64,000 nt of DNA, taken from the NCBI RefSeq assembly GCF_024732245.1, contig NZ_CP093845.1:124001-188000 (forward strand), given 5' to 3'. The notes under the pieces are model-generated. The model was given only the letters and a program-made list of their open reading frames with translations, searched no databases and was not told the origin of the DNA. Positions 1 to 9,931 of the stretch are shown piece after piece. A program made the translations under genes and the position numbers. Within the stretch, counting starts at the first letter, position 1. The number at the start of each line of letters is the position of its first letter. Source of the stretch: Dietzia sp. B32. GTDB lineage: Bacteria; Actinomycetota; Actinomycetes; Mycobacteriales; Mycobacteriaceae.

Positions 1-522
1 GGCAGGCAGGGCCGCGAGGAAGAACCGGGTGTCGTAGCGGCGCTTCTCGATCACAGGGGTGATCCAGTGGTCGAACGGGCGGAGTCGACCGGCGGCCAGC
101 GAGAGGTCCTCCCGCTCCAGGAAGCCACTGAACGACAGCTCATGGGCCTCGAGCTCGGCCCGGGCGGAGTGATACTTCCCGGCATCGGAGACCGCGGATC
201 CGTCGAGGTGATCCGCGAGCAGGACACCGCACTCCTCGAATGTCTCGCGGGCGGCGGCACAGACCAATCGGCGGGCCCGCGGTTCGTCACATCCGAGTCG
301 TTCGGCCCACCACGTGGGGGCGGGACCGGTCCACGCGAGGTCCGGGTCGTCGTCGGCGGCGTCGACCCCTCCGCCGGGGAACACGGTCATCCCGCCGGCG
401 AACGCCATGCCCTTGACGCGGCGGGCGGCGAACACCTCCGGGCCGTCGGCGGAGTCGCGGATCACCATCACGGTGGAGGCGTCCTTGATCGGGAGGGCGG
501 TGGTCTGGTCAACCTCGGTCAT
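1..522 (-). CDS. NUDIX hydrolase, C-terminus cut by window edge
   Basis: Reads leftward off the window; 174 codons are visible from an ATG at 522. Residues 48-53 read FPGGGV and the catalytic half of a Nudix box, RETFEECG, lies at 92-99. About 40 residues are inserted between the two halves, as in NUDT19/RP2-like NUDIX proteins, which hydrolyse CoA-type or other nucleoside diphosphate derivatives. The substrate cannot be inferred here. It lies downstream of the TetR gene on the same strand, 51 bp away, so it may be read from the same transcript. Confidence 0.8.
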   Translation of the reverse strand, partial: MTEVDQTTALPIKDASTVMVIRDSADGPEVFAARRVKGMAFAGGMTVFPGGGVDAADDDPDLAWTGPAPTWWAERLGCDEPRARRLVCAAARETFEECGVLLADHLDGSAVSDAGKYHSARAELEAHELSFSGFLEREDLSLAAGRLRPFDHWITPVIEKRRYDTRFFLAALPA

Positions 523-573
523 GGTGCCAGTCTCGCGCGACGGGGTGGCGGGCCCGGCACCGGGGTGGGTACG

Positions 574-1194
574 TCAGACGGAACCGCGCGCGGCCGGGGG
601 CAGGACACCGTAGAGCACGTGGCGGACCTGCCCCATGAGTTCCTCGCGGCTGTTGTCGGCGGAGGTCCGCTCGACCCCGCACCGCACGATCGTCATGTAG
701 AGCACGTCGAACACGGTCTGGGCGGGACCGGCGAGGCTGTCCTGGGTCGCGGAGGAGGCCGAATGGCCGGCGAGGACGGCCGCGATGAGGTCGCGCAGCT
801 CCTCGAGGATGCGTTGCGCTTCCGCGCGGTGCGGACCGGGCTCCCCGAAAAGCGTCTCGCGGTGATAGGCCGCGATATTCTCCGGCTGCCTGTCGAGCGC
901 CACCAGGAGGGGCTCGCACAGCGTCACGAGATCATCGACCGGATCGCCGGTGTCGGGGACGGTCTCCACCATCGCGCGGAACTCCTCGTTGGCGACCATG
1001 CACAACAGTTCGCCCTTGGACTGCGCATATCGGAACAGCGTCCCCGTCCCGACCTCGGCACGGTCGGCGACCTCCTGGGTGGTGACCGAGGAGTACCCGC
1101 GTCGGGAGAACAGGTCCCGGGCGGCCGCATGGATGCGACGCTGCTTGTCGGCCTTGTTCAGCTCTCGCCGGCCGGGTTCGCGGGTGGGGGTCAC
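574..1194 (-). CDS. TetR-family transcriptional regulator
   Basis: About 206 aa. The N-terminal helix-turn-helix (roughly residues 38-58, [19 protein letters not shown]) is typical of TetR/AcrR; the C-terminal ligand domain is not recognised. I chose the GTG at 1194 because it overlaps the TGA of the upstream DUF3817 gene by four bases (GTGA); a GTG three codons earlier at 1203 is possible. The overlap implies translational coupling, so regulator and membrane protein probably share an operon. The inducer is unknown. Confidence 0.85.
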   Translation of the reverse strand: MTPTREPGRRELNKADKQRRIHAAARDLFSRRGYSSVTTQEVADRAEVGTGTLFRYAQSKGELLCMVANEEFRAMVETVPDTGDPVDDLVTLCEPLLVALDRQPENIAAYHRETLFGEPGPHRAEAQRILEELRDLIAAVLAGHSASSATQDSLAGPAQTVFDVLYMTIVRCGVERTSADNSREELMGQVRHVLYGVLPPAARGSV

Positions 1195-1688
1195 GAGAAC
1201 CACTCGGTCGGCGGCCCCGCCAGCAGCAGGAGGGAGAACACGATCGCCACCACCACGAGCGTCACCAGCAGCGCCACGGCGGGGGAGCGGAGAGCGAAGG
1301 CCAGGACCCGCTCGGGGAGGGTCCGCGGGGTGTCACCGTCCGGACCGACGCGCCACGGCCCGTCGAGCAACCCGCGGCGTTCCACCGACCGTTCGAACGG
1401 GACGGTCGCATAGGGGATCACGGCCGACGCCAGACCGAGGACCCCGGTTCCGGCGCCCCACCGCTTGTCGGTCCACACCGCGACGGTGGCGACGGCGTAG
1501 CAGAGGAACACGAACCCGTGGACGCTGCCGCCGACCATGGTGGCCCAGTCGAACCCGAGAGCGTACTTGCCGATCATGCCGAGGATCAGGAGCGTCCAGG
1601 TGACCACCTCCGCCAACGCGAGCCTCTTGTACAGGATGCGGGGGGTCACAGCTGTCCTCCATCGGTCGGGTCCGGGTCCGTCGGACAT
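1191..1688 (-). CDS. DUF3817 integral membrane protein
   Basis: 165 aa with four hydrophobic segments (about residues 24-40, 52-72, 82-97 and 138-158) and the early polar-hydrophobic pattern RLALAEVVTWTLL seen in the DUF3817 family. No enzymatic function is known for the family. The ATG at 1688 was chosen over upstream in-frame codons that run into the neighbouring helicase gene. It is followed directly by the overlapping TetR gene, which suggests the regulator controls this small operon. Confidence 0.75.
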   Translation of the reverse strand: MSDGPGPDRWRTAVTPRILYKRLALAEVVTWTLLILGMIGKYALGFDWATMVGGSVHGFVFLCYAVATVAVWTDKRWGAGTGVLGLASAVIPYATVPFERSVERRGLLDGPWRVGPDGDTPRTLPERVLAFALRSPAVALLVTLVVVAIVFSLLLLAGPPTEWFS

Positions 1689-1734
1689 CGTACGGACCCG
1701 GGCCCCGAGAGCCGGTTCCAGGGCGTGGGCGGGT

Positions 1735-4281
1735 TCACCCGTGGAGGGCGAGGGAGGCGAAACGCACCTCGCCCGCCTCGTCACAGGCGGCCAGGTCCAC
1801 CACGCCCTCGATGGCCCAGCCGTGGTCGCCCTCCGGGTCGTCGAGCACCTGACGGACCCGCCATGTGCCGGTCTCGACACCGGGGCCCGATTCCGTGATG
1901 GTGAACAGGGCCGGCCCACGGGCGGCCGGACCGGTGCCGATGGCGTCGTACTCGTCCCAGTAGGCGTCGATCTCCGAGTCCCAGTCGGGATGCTCCGGCA
2001 CGTCGGTGTCCAGTTCCGCGAGCCGCTCGATGTCGTCGCGGGAGAGCAGTTCGACGCGTCGGAACATCGCGTTTCGCACCATCACCCGGAACGCCCGCCT
2101 GTTGGCGGTGACGGGCCGGGTGGACCCCGCGGATTCGCCGAACGCCAGCTCGGCCACCTGGGCGGAGGAGACATCCGGGTCGGTGAGCAGCTCCCACTCG
2201 TCGAGCAGGCTCGAGTCCACCTGCCGGACCAGTTCACCGAGCCACTCCACGAGGTCCTCGAACTCCTCCGATCGCCGGTCGGCGGGCACCGTCTGGCGCA
2301 GTGCGCGGTAGGCGTCGGTGAGGTATCGCAGTACCGAGCCCTCGGAGCGGCCGAGCCCGTAGGCCGAGACGAGGTCCGAGAACGTCATGCCACGTTCGAT
2401 CATCTCGCGGATGACCGACTTCGGTGACGGCTCGATCCCGGCGACCCACGGGTGTCCCGTGCGGTAGGCGTCATAGGCATCGGCGATGAGGTCACCGAGC
2501 GGCTTGGGCCAGGAGATGTCCTCGACCATCTCCATGCGCTCGGAGTACTCGACCCCATCGGCCTTGAGCGCCCCGATCGCCTCGCCGCGGGCCTGACGCT
2601 GCTGGGCGTACAGGACCGGCCGGGGATCGTCGAGAACGGATTCGATCACCGAGACCAGATCCAGCTCGGGGGTCGGGGATTCCGGGTCGAGCACCTCCAT
2701 CGCGGCGATCGCGAACGGTGCCAGCGGTTGGTTCAGGGCGAAGTCCCGCTGGAGATCGACCGTCAGTCGGACGTGTCGCCCGTCGTCGTCGGGTTCGGCT
2801 ACCCGTTCCACGATCCCGGCGGCCTCCAGCCCTCGGAACAACTCGATCGCGCGCAGCACGTGTTGGCGGATGCGCGCGCGGGTCTCGTGAGAGGACAGCA
2901 GCAGGTGTCGCATGTGCTCGTAGCAACTGCCGGGACGGGAGATGATGTTGAGCAACATCGAGTTGCTCACCTCGAAGCGGCTGGTGAGCTGCTCGGGCTG
3001 GGCGCCGACGAGTTTGTCGAAGGTGGACCGGGACCAGTTGACGAACCCCTCGGGGGGCTTCTTCTTGCCGGCCTTGGCCTTCTTCTTGGGGTTGGCGGCG
3101 GCCTTCGCCGCGGCCTTGGCGTTCTCGATCTCGTGCTCGGGGGCGAGCACCACCACGAATCCCTCGGTGTCGAAGCCCGCTCGACCCGCACGCCCCGCGA
3201 TCTGGTGGAACTCGCGGGCCTTGAGGACACGCTGCCGGCGGCCGTCGAACTTGGTCAGGCCGGTGAACAGCACGGTACGGATGGGCACGTTGATCCCCAC
3301 CCCGAGCGTGTCCGTGCCGCAGATGACCGTGAGCAGTCCGTCCTGCGCCAACCGCTCCACCAGTCGCCGGTACTTGGGGAGCATCCCCGCGTGGTGGACG
3401 CCGATCCCGTGGAGCAGGAGTTTGCGGAGGGTGCGCCCGAAGGCGGTGCTGAACCGGAAACCGCCGATCTCCTCGGAGACGGCGGCCTTGCGTTCTCTGG
3501 TCGCCACCGAGAGCGAGGTCAGTGCTTGTGCCTGCTCGAGCGCGGCGGCCTGGGTGAAGTGGACGATGTAGACGGGAGCCTTGCCGTCGCGGATCAGCAG
3601 TTCGACGGTCTCGTGGACACCACTGAGCTCGTACTCGAACGAGAGCGGGACGGGACGTTCGGTTCCGCCGATGTGCACGCATTCCCGGCCCGTGCGGCGC
3701 CGTAGATCGTCGCGCAACCAGTCGACGTCGCCGAGGGTCGCGGACATGAGCAGGAACTGCGTGTCGGGCAGCTCGATGAGCGGCACCTGCCAGGCCCAGC
3801 CCCGGTCCGGTTCGGAGTAGTAGTGGAACTCGTCCATCACCACCTGCCCGATGCTGGCGGCCGAGCCCTCGCGCAGCGCGATGTTGGCGACGATCTCGGC
3901 CGTGGCGCACACGATGGGAGCGTCGGCGTTCACCGCGGCGTCGCCGGTGACCATGCCCACGTTCTCGGCGCCGAACACCTCGCACAGGGCGAAGAACTTC
4001 TCGCTGACGAGGGCCTTGATGGGGGCGGTGTAGTAGCTGCGGACGCCGCGCGCCATGGCGGAGAAGTGGGCACCCAGAGCGACGAGGGATTTACCCGATC
4101 CGGTGGGGGTGGCCAGGATGACATGGCTGCCGGCGGCGATCTCGAGGACGGCCTCCTCCTGCGCCGGGTACGGCGTCAGTCCCCGGTCCGCGGCCCACGC
4201 CACGAATGCGTCGAACACCGCCTCGTCGTGAAGATCGGCGGGTACGTCGTCGAGGTCGGCCAGGAGATGGGGCAGATGCAC
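1735..4281 (-). CDS. Ski2-like DEAD/DEAH RNA helicase with DUF3516-type C-terminus
   Basis: 848 aa, superfamily 2 helicase. Visible motifs are Walker A ATPTGSGKS (57-65), motif II DEFH (150-153), motif III SAT and the motif VI region QIAGRAGRAG (about 365). A Lys/Ala-rich insert (about 390-410) precedes a long C-terminal domain of the type found in actinobacterial DUF3516 helicases. It probably remodels RNA with ATP hydrolysis. It starts at a GTG with a poor ribosome-binding site. It is only 27 bp downstream of the PAC2 gene on the same strand, so the two are probably co-transcribed. Confidence 0.88.
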   Translation of the reverse strand: MHLPHLLADLDDVPADLHDEAVFDAFVAWAADRGLTPYPAQEEAVLEIAAGSHVILATPTGSGKSLVALGAHFSAMARGVRSYYTAPIKALVSEKFFALCEVFGAENVGMVTGDAAVNADAPIVCATAEIVANIALREGSAASIGQVVMDEFHYYSEPDRGWAWQVPLIELPDTQFLLMSATLGDVDWLRDDLRRRTGRECVHIGGTERPVPLSFEYELSGVHETVELLIRDGKAPVYIVHFTQAAALEQAQALTSLSVATRERKAAVSEEIGGFRFSTAFGRTLRKLLLHGIGVHHAGMLPKYRRLVERLAQDGLLTVICGTDTLGVGINVPIRTVLFTGLTKFDGRRQRVLKAREFHQIAGRAGRAGFDTEGFVVVLAPEHEIENAKAAAKAAANPKKKAKAGKKKPPEGFVNWSRSTFDKLVGAQPEQLTSRFEVSNSMLLNIISRPGSCYEHMRHLLLSSHETRARIRQHVLRAIELFRGLEAAGIVERVAEPDDDGRHVRLTVDLQRDFALNQPLAPFAIAAMEVLDPESPTPELDLVSVIESVLDDPRPVLYAQQRQARGEAIGALKADGVEYSERMEMVEDISWPKPLGDLIADAYDAYRTGHPWVAGIEPSPKSVIREMIERGMTFSDLVSAYGLGRSEGSVLRYLTDAYRALRQTVPADRRSEEFEDLVEWLGELVRQVDSSLLDEWELLTDPDVSSAQVAELAFGESAGSTRPVTANRRAFRVMVRNAMFRRVELLSRDDIERLAELDTDVPEHPDWDSEIDAYWDEYDAIGTGPAARGPALFTITESGPGVETGTWRVRQVLDDPEGDHGWAIEGVVDLAACDEAGEVRFASLALHG

Positions 4282-4308
4282 CGGTCCGAGCCTAGTCGTC
4301 CGTGTCGG

Positions 4309-5259
4309 TCAGCCGTTCATCTCCGGCCCGCGGCCCGACCCGTCGTCCTCGGCCTGCTGGGCCAGGAACCGTTCGAACTCCGCACCGATCTCGTCGCCGG
4401 AGGGCAGCGGCTTGCCGCCCGGGTTGAGGGAGTCGGACCCCAGGCGCGTCTCCATGAACTCGTCGTACTGCTTCTCCATGAGCTCGACCGCGGTGAGCAC
4501 CTCAGGACTGTTCTGGATCTGTGCGTTGACCTGCGCGGTGAACTCGTCTGCGGCCTTCTCCAGCCCGGCTGTGGGCAACTCGAGGTCCGCGAGCCGCGAG
4601 ACGTTGTCGACCAGATTGAGCACCGCAGCGGGGTACGCGGTCTGCGACAGGTACTGGGGGACGTGCACGGTGAAACCGGCGGACGGGATCCCGTGCTCGG
4701 CCATCCGCAGTTCGAGCAGGGACGTCACGTTGCCGGGGACGGAGAACTCACCGGGCCAGGCGGTGAACCCCTGGATGAGATCCACGTCGCTCGCGTGCGC
4801 GCTCGAGTTGGTGGGTCGGGTGTGCGGCACGCCCAGCGGCATGGCCCCGAGCCCGATGGACATGCGGACGCCGAAGGTGGCGGCCAGGTCGATGACGGAG
4901 TTGGTGAACCCGTCCCACTTCAGGTCGGGCTCGAGGCCCGAGAGGAGGAGGAAGGACGTGCCGTCGGTGGACTTGACGGCGTGCAGCTGGATCGTCGGTT
5001 GGTCGTACTCGGAGAAGCGGTCGAACGAGTACTTCAGGTGGGGGCGGCGTGACCGGTAGTCCACCAGTTCGTCCACGTCGAACTCGACGATCAGCTGCGA
5101 GTCGAGGGTGTCGCGGAGGTGTTCGGAGAAGCCCTGGATCGCCTGACCGGCGTCCGAGAACCCCTCGAGGCCGTGCACGAGGACCGGTCCGCGACCGTCC
5201 TCCGAACGCAGGTCGGGAACGGGTTCGATCATTCGGTACAGATCGCTGTGCCTGGCCAT
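4309..5259 (-). CDS. PAC2 family (proteasome-assembly-chaperone-like) protein
   Basis: 316 aa. The core (HGLEGFSDAGQAI near residue 30, and the central SIGLGAMPLGVPHTRP segment) matches the PAC2 family, whose Mycobacterium representative Rv2714 sits in the same sigB/ideR neighbourhood. The biochemical role in bacteria is not settled. The ATG at 5259 is preceded by GAGAGGAG at good spacing; upstream in-frame codons look non-coding. The C-terminus is acidic and probably disordered. Actinobacteria may have proteasomes, but nothing here ties the protein to one. Confidence 0.85.
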   Translation of the reverse strand: MARHSDLYRMIEPVPDLRSEDGRGPVLVHGLEGFSDAGQAIQGFSEHLRDTLDSQLIVEFDVDELVDYRSRRPHLKYSFDRFSEYDQPTIQLHAVKSTDGTSFLLLSGLEPDLKWDGFTNSVIDLAATFGVRMSIGLGAMPLGVPHTRPTNSSAHASDVDLIQGFTAWPGEFSVPGNVTSLLELRMAEHGIPSAGFTVHVPQYLSQTAYPAAVLNLVDNVSRLADLELPTAGLEKAADEFTAQVNAQIQNSPEVLTAVELMEKQYDEFMETRLGSDSLNPGGKPLPSGDEIGAEFERFLAQQAEDDGSGRGPEMNG

Positions 5260-5546
5260 GTCGACTCCTCTCGTCACCACACCCCGTCCGTCGGGAGTAC
5301 GGGGTCGCCCGGTCGTCCGTCCGGGACGGGGGTTCACAACTGTGACAACGACGGTTCAGCCGGGTTGATTCCCCGGCGGGGGGCACGCCCCGTTTCCCAC
5401 AGGCCCGCGCGCCTCCACAGCGGGCCCGGGTGTGGACGTCCGCAGGCTCCCGGCGCCCGTCGGCATACCCGATGGTGGGACCGGTGCACGGCACCTGCGG
5501 ACCTGGCCCCGGCGCGGGGCTCCAGGGCGCGCGAGAAAAGAGACGG

Positions 5547-6719
5547 ATGGCGACGATGACGGCTGGCGAGTTGATCGATGATGACGGGGCGAGCGGACGC
5601 GGGACGGTGGTGATCTCCTCGCCCGAGGAGCTGATCGCCTCGCTACCGGCGATGCTCGGCTTCCCCCCGGGCCCGGGCTCGGTGGTGGTGCTCTGCGGGG
5701 AGACTGCCGACGGCGGCCAGGGGCCGGTGGTGCGGATGGACGTCGACGGGCTGCCGGGTGCCGGTCGGGGTGATCCGGACGACGCCGAACTGGTCGACGG
5801 TGACGACGGCGCCGAACTGATCGATGGTGACGACGGCGATCTCGCCGGGGCCCCCGACCCGGTCCCGGGTGACCCGGCCGGGGGGCGTTCCCGTCCGTCG
5901 ATCGACCCGGGACCCGCGCGCGGGCTGGCGCAGTTCTGCGCCAGGGAGGGGATCGCCTCGGTGCATCTGGTGGTGGTGCACGAGGACTGCGCGGACGACC
6001 ACCTCGCGGGTCTGCGGGCGGAGGACGTGGCGGCGGCGTTCGAGTACTGGCTGGGTGTCGTCGGCACCGAGGTCGCAGCGGCGTACGGAGTCGGCGAGTT
6101 CGTCGAGGGCGCGCCGTGGGTCGACCTGTTCGGGATGGTGCGCGGCGTCCAGCTGGACCCCGACTCGACCCAGATAGCGGCGGTCCACGCGTACGGCGGG
6201 CGGGTCCGGGCGGACTCGCGGGACGAGATCGACCGGATGTACCTCGCGCGCGACCCGGACGCGTGCGATCTGGATCCCCACGAACCGGGGCCGCCCCGGA
6301 AGTACGGGGACCGTGCGGTGGCCGAGGCGGTGGAACGCCACGACGACGCCGCGCGCCGGTGGGAGATGGGGGAGGAGGTCGACGACGACGAACTCGCCGG
6401 GATCGGGCGGGACCTGCTGGTGATCGCGGTTCGTGACGAGATCTACCGACGGGTGGCCGTGCGGGGCCTGGGCGACGTCGACGGTCGGAGGCTGCTGTGG
6501 TGGGCGGTCGCGCGCCGGAGGCCCGGTCGCGAACGCTCGGTGGCCCTCCTGTTGCTCGGAGCCGCGGCCTACTTCGCGGGCAGCGGGGTGCACGCCTGGT
6601 CGGCGCTGTCCGCAGCCCTGGACGCGGACCGGGGCAACTCCCTCGCCCGCCTCCTGATCGACAGTCTGCACGCCGGGCTGTCCCCGGAGCGGCTCAGGCG
6701 GGTGGCCGCGGCGGCCTGA
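5547..6719 (+). CDS. DUF4192 domain protein
   Basis: 390 aa. The N-terminal SSPEELIASLPAMLGFPPGPGSVVVLC segment and the C-terminal VALLLLGAAAYFAGSGVHAW segment are typical of DUF4192, an actinobacterial family of unknown function often found near sigB and dtxR. An acidic insert around residues 75-100 contains an imperfect duplication (ELVDGDDGA / ELIDGDDGD). The start at 5547 is preceded only by a weak purine run. It converges on galE with just 12 bp between stop codons and no obvious terminator hairpin. Confidence 0.8.
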   Translation: MATMTAGELIDDDGASGRGTVVISSPEELIASLPAMLGFPPGPGSVVVLCGETADGGQGPVVRMDVDGLPGAGRGDPDDAELVDGDDGAELIDGDDGDLAGAPDPVPGDPAGGRSRPSIDPGPARGLAQFCAREGIASVHLVVVHEDCADDHLAGLRAEDVAAAFEYWLGVVGTEVAAAYGVGEFVEGAPWVDLFGMVRGVQLDPDSTQIAAVHAYGGRVRADSRDEIDRMYLARDPDACDLDPHEPGPPRKYGDRAVAEAVERHDDAARRWEMGEEVDDDELAGIGRDLLVIAVRDEIYRRVAVRGLGDVDGRRLLWWAVARRRPGRERSVALLLLGAAAYFAGSGVHAWSALSAALDADRGNSLARLLIDSLHAGLSPERLRRVAAAA

Positions 6720-6731
6720 ACCGCACCCGGG

Positions 6732-7712
6732 TCAGTGCGGTGCCGAGTGGGCGCGGTCGCCGAGTGCCCCGGTGTACGCCCAGGCGTCCTCCACCACAGT
6801 GCGCAGGTCCGTGCGGGTGGGGTGCCACCCGAGCTCGGCGATCGCTCGCGCGCTGGAGGCCACGAGCACCGCCGGGTCGCCGGCCCGGCGCGGGGCGACG
6901 ACCTCCGGGATGGGGTGACCGGTGACCTCCCGGCACACGTCGATGACCTCGCGGACGGAGAATCCCTCACCGCTACCCAGGTTGAGCACACGGTGAGTGC
7001 CGGGCGAGTTCGTCTCGAGGGCGAGCAGGTGGGCGTCGGCCAGATCGGCGACGTGGATGTAGTCGCGGATGCAGGTGCCGTCGCGGGTGGGCCAGTCGTC
7101 ACCGAAGACCTTGATGTCGGTGCGATGACCGAGGGCCACCTGGAGGACCAGGGGGATGAGATGGGTCTCCACCACCCGGTTCTCGCCGGCGCCGTGGTAC
7201 GCCCCGGCGACGTTGAAGTAGCGCAGGCTGGTCGCGGCGAGTCCGTGCGCGGTCGCATACGAGGTGATCGCGTGGTCTATCGCGAGTTTGGTGGCCCCGT
7301 AGGTGTTGGTCGGCCGCGTGGGCATGTCCTCGGTGATGGGCACCCGCTCGGGCTCGCCGTAGGTCGCCGCGGTGGAGGAGAAGACCAGGTTGTGCACCCC
7401 GGCCGCCCGCATCGCGTCGAGCAGCGCCAGGGAGGTGACGACGTTGCCCTGCCAGTACTCCTCGGGCTTGTCGACCGACTCACCGACGATGGAGCGAGCC
7501 GCGAAGTGCAGGACGCCGTCGAAGGAGGAGTCGAGGACCTCCGGCGCACGGGCCGCCACGTCCCCCTCGATGAAGGTCGCGCCCTCCGGGATCCCGTCCC
7601 GGTTGCCCGTGGACAGGTCGTCGAGCACCACGACCTCGTGCCCACGCTCGATCAGGACGGTGGCGCAGACCCCGCCGACATAACCGGCCCCGCCGGTGAC
7701 GAGGAGCTTCAC
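6732..7712 (-). CDS. galE: UDP-glucose 4-epimerase
   Basis: 326 aa, extended short-chain dehydrogenase. It has the NAD-binding TGGAGYVGG (6-14), the catalytic serine region [11 protein letters not shown] (from 121) and the YxxxK pair Tyr148/Lys152. It interconverts UDP-glucose and UDP-galactose for arabinogalactan and other wall polysaccharides. The GTG start at 7710-7712 overlaps the TGA of the ideR/dtxR gene by four bases, so translation is probably coupled to the iron regulator, as in the dtxR-galE order of Corynebacterium. Confidence 0.95.
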   Translation of the reverse strand: MKLLVTGGAGYVGGVCATVLIERGHEVVVLDDLSTGNRDGIPEGATFIEGDVAARAPEVLDSSFDGVLHFAARSIVGESVDKPEEYWQGNVVTSLALLDAMRAAGVHNLVFSSTAATYGEPERVPITEDMPTRPTNTYGATKLAIDHAITSYATAHGLAATSLRYFNVAGAYHGAGENRVVETHLIPLVLQVALGHRTDIKVFGDDWPTRDGTCIRDYIHVADLADAHLLALETNSPGTHRVLNLGSGEGFSVREVIDVCREVTGHPIPEVVAPRRAGDPAVLVASSARAIAELGWHPTRTDLRTVVEDAWAYTGALGDRAHSAPH

Positions 7713-8398
7713 GAGATGATCTCGACCTGGATCGCGTGGGCGTGATCGCCGTCGAGTTCGACCGTGCGGCCGCCGCCGGAGTCGAGCTCGACGAGATGCC
7801 CGCGGCGGGTGGCGGTGACGGTCTTGAGCGGTTCGACGCCGGCGGCCCGGAACTCGGAGATCAGCTCGGTGTCGATCTGCACGTTCTCGCCGATCGCCCG
7901 GATGCGGACCCGGTGGGGGATATCGCTCTCCAGTGCCGAGAGCCTGATCTGGTTGGGATCGTCGAGCGCCGAGGCGGGGTACCCGATCCGCTCCAGCCCG
8001 GGGATCGGGTTGCCGTAGGGGGAGGTGCGGGGATCATCGAGCACCTCGATGAGGCGCCGTTCGACGTCGTCGCTCATCACGTGTTCCCAGCGGCACGCCT
8101 CGGCGTGGACCTTCTCCAGCTCCAGCCCGATCACGTCGACCAGGAGGCGCTCCGCGAGACGGTGCTTCCGCATGACGTCCACCGCGAGGTCCCGGCCCGT
8201 GGCCGTGAGCTGGAGATGCCTGTCAGGGGCCACGAGGACCAGCCCGTCGCGCTCCATGCGGGCGACGGTCTGGCTCACGGTCGGTCCGCTCTGCTCGAGG
8301 CGCTCCGCGATCCTCGCCCGCAGCGGGATCACGCCTTCCTCTTCCAGCTCGTAAATGGTGCGGAGGTACATCTCGGTGGTGTCCACCAGGTCCTTCAC
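7709..8398 (-). CDS. ideR: Iron-dependent repressor IdeR/DtxR
   Basis: 229 aa from the GTG at 8398. With this start the metal ligands fall exactly at DtxR positions: Met10, His79, Glu83, His98, Cys102, Glu105 and His106. An N-terminal winged helix ([21 protein letters not shown]), a dimerisation domain and a C-terminal SH3-like domain are all present. The ribosome-binding site GGAGGA lies upstream of this GTG; the longer in-frame start at 8413 would place that site inside the coding region. With Fe(II) it represses iron-uptake genes. It overlaps galE downstream. Confidence 0.95.
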   Translation of the reverse strand: MKDLVDTTEMYLRTIYELEEEGVIPLRARIAERLEQSGPTVSQTVARMERDGLVLVAPDRHLQLTATGRDLAVDVMRKHRLAERLLVDVIGLELEKVHAEACRWEHVMSDDVERRLIEVLDDPRTSPYGNPIPGLERIGYPASALDDPNQIRLSALESDIPHRVRIRAIGENVQIDTELISEFRAAGVEPLKTVTATRRGHLVELDSGGGRTVELDGDHAHAIQVEIIS

Positions 8399-8627
8399 GC
8401 TGCAGTCCTCCACGGTCGGGTCGTCGATCGGTGTCCGTCTCCCGGCAGGCGGGGGCGCCGTCCGGGTTCTGACACCGAGACTACCGTCGGGCCACCGACC
8501 GGGGTGGAGAGCGGACGATCAGGGGCCGGAGCGGTGCGGCACGCGTAGATTCGTGGGTGACGTGCCCCACTGATCGCTCGGGGTGCTCGGGCCGGGAACG
8601 CCCCGGCCCCACGGGAGGGCGGTGGTC

Positions 8628-9860
8628 ATGGCCGGAATCGGGGACGGCGTCGCGGCGAAGGTCGTGTGGAGTCCGTCATTGCTCGAATACCGGCACTCCG
8701 CCGACCACCCGATGAGTCCGCGGCGGTTGGACCTGACCATGTCCCTGGCCACCGAGCTCGGCGTTCTCCAGGGTGTCGAGATGGTGGACCCCGGGACCGC
8801 GAGTGACGACGAGCTGCTCCGGGTCCACACCTCCCGCTACATCGACGCCGTCAAAGCCGCCGGGGACCTGCCGCCCGGCGAGCACGCCGGGATGAGCCAC
8901 GGGCTCGGTACCGCTGACAACCCGACCTTCCCGGCGATGCACGAGGCGAGTGCCGCGGTGGCCGGGGGCACCCTCGCGGCCGCCCGCGCCATCGCCAGTG
9001 GTGCCGCCACGCGGGCGGTCTCCGTGGCCGGCGGGATGCACCACGCCATGCCCGCCGCGGCGGCGGGGTTCTGCGTCTACAACGACGCGGCGGTGGCGAT
9101 CAGCTGGCTGCTCGACAACGGCTACGACCGGATCGCCTACGTGGACATCGACGTCCATCACGGGGACGGTGTACAGACCGCGTTCTACGAGGACCCGCGG
9201 GTGCTGACGGTCTCGCTGCACCAACACCCCGCCACGCTGTGGCCGTCCACCGGCTGGGCATCGGAGACGGGGGTCGGCCGCGCCGAGGGCACGGCCGTCA
9301 ACCTGGCGTTCCTGCCCGCTGTCACCGACAACCTCTGGCTGCGGGGGTTCCACGCCGTGGTCCCGGGTGTGCTGCGGGCCTTCGAACCGCAGATCATCGT
9401 CATGCAGGCCGGGTGCGACTCGCATCGCGAGGACCCGCTCGCGGACCTGTCGTTGACCGTCGACGGGCACCGGCGGTCCTATCTGGAGGTCGTGGCGCTG
9501 GCCGACGAGCTCTGTGAGGGCCGCCTCATCGCCATCGGTGGGGGCGGTTACGAGTTGGTCCGGGTGGTCCCGCGGTCGTGGACACACCTCATCGCAGCCG
9601 TGCTCGGGGTCCCGGTGGATCCGGCGACCGAGGTCCCGGAGGCGTGGCGGTCCGTGGCCGGCCGGTTCACCGTCCCCGACCGGGTACCCCAGGTGATGGG
9701 TGACGGCGAGGACCCGACATACACCGCGTGGGAGCCGTCGGGATCGGACCGCGGGGTGGAGATGGACCGCTCCCTCGCCCGGCTCGACCAGTCGATCCTC
9801 GACACCCGCCGATCGGTCTACCCCCTGCTGGGACTTGATCCGGACGACCCCCGGGACTGA
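8628..9860 (+). CDS. AcuC-like histone-deacetylase-family protein
   Basis: 410 aa zinc hydrolase of the HDAC/AcuC/APAH superfamily. The tandem His pair (138-139, GGMHHAMP), the metal-binding DIDVHHGDG (173-180) and QAGCDSHREDPL (about 262) are intact, so it should be active. Family members remove acyl groups from lysine side chains, for example from acetyl-CoA synthetase. The start at 8628 follows GGGAGGG. It lies 71 bp upstream of a Pat-like acetyltransferase on the same strand, so acetylation and deacetylation may be co-expressed. It is divergent from ideR. Confidence 0.85.
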   Translation: MAGIGDGVAAKVVWSPSLLEYRHSADHPMSPRRLDLTMSLATELGVLQGVEMVDPGTASDDELLRVHTSRYIDAVKAAGDLPPGEHAGMSHGLGTADNPTFPAMHEASAAVAGGTLAAARAIASGAATRAVSVAGGMHHAMPAAAAGFCVYNDAAVAISWLLDNGYDRIAYVDIDVHHGDGVQTAFYEDPRVLTVSLHQHPATLWPSTGWASETGVGRAEGTAVNLAFLPAVTDNLWLRGFHAVVPGVLRAFEPQIIVMQAGCDSHREDPLADLSLTVDGHRRSYLEVVALADELCEGRLIAIGGGGYELVRVVPRSWTHLIAAVLGVPVDPATEVPEAWRSVAGRFTVPDRVPQVMGDGEDPTYTAWEPSGSDRGVEMDRSLARLDQSILDTRRSVYPLLGLDPDDPRD

Positions 9861-9931
9861 TCCCCGCGGCGCTGCCCCCGCGACGCCGCCCACCCCGTCA
9901 CCCCCCGACCCACCAGCTCCTGGAGGACCCC

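Noticed and set aside
67-1413. Long plus-strand open frame of 448 codons opposite the TetR and DUF3817 genes
   Set aside because: Antisense shadow of high-GC coding sequence; Gly/Arg/His-rich, no domain, and overlaps three recognisable minus-strand genes.
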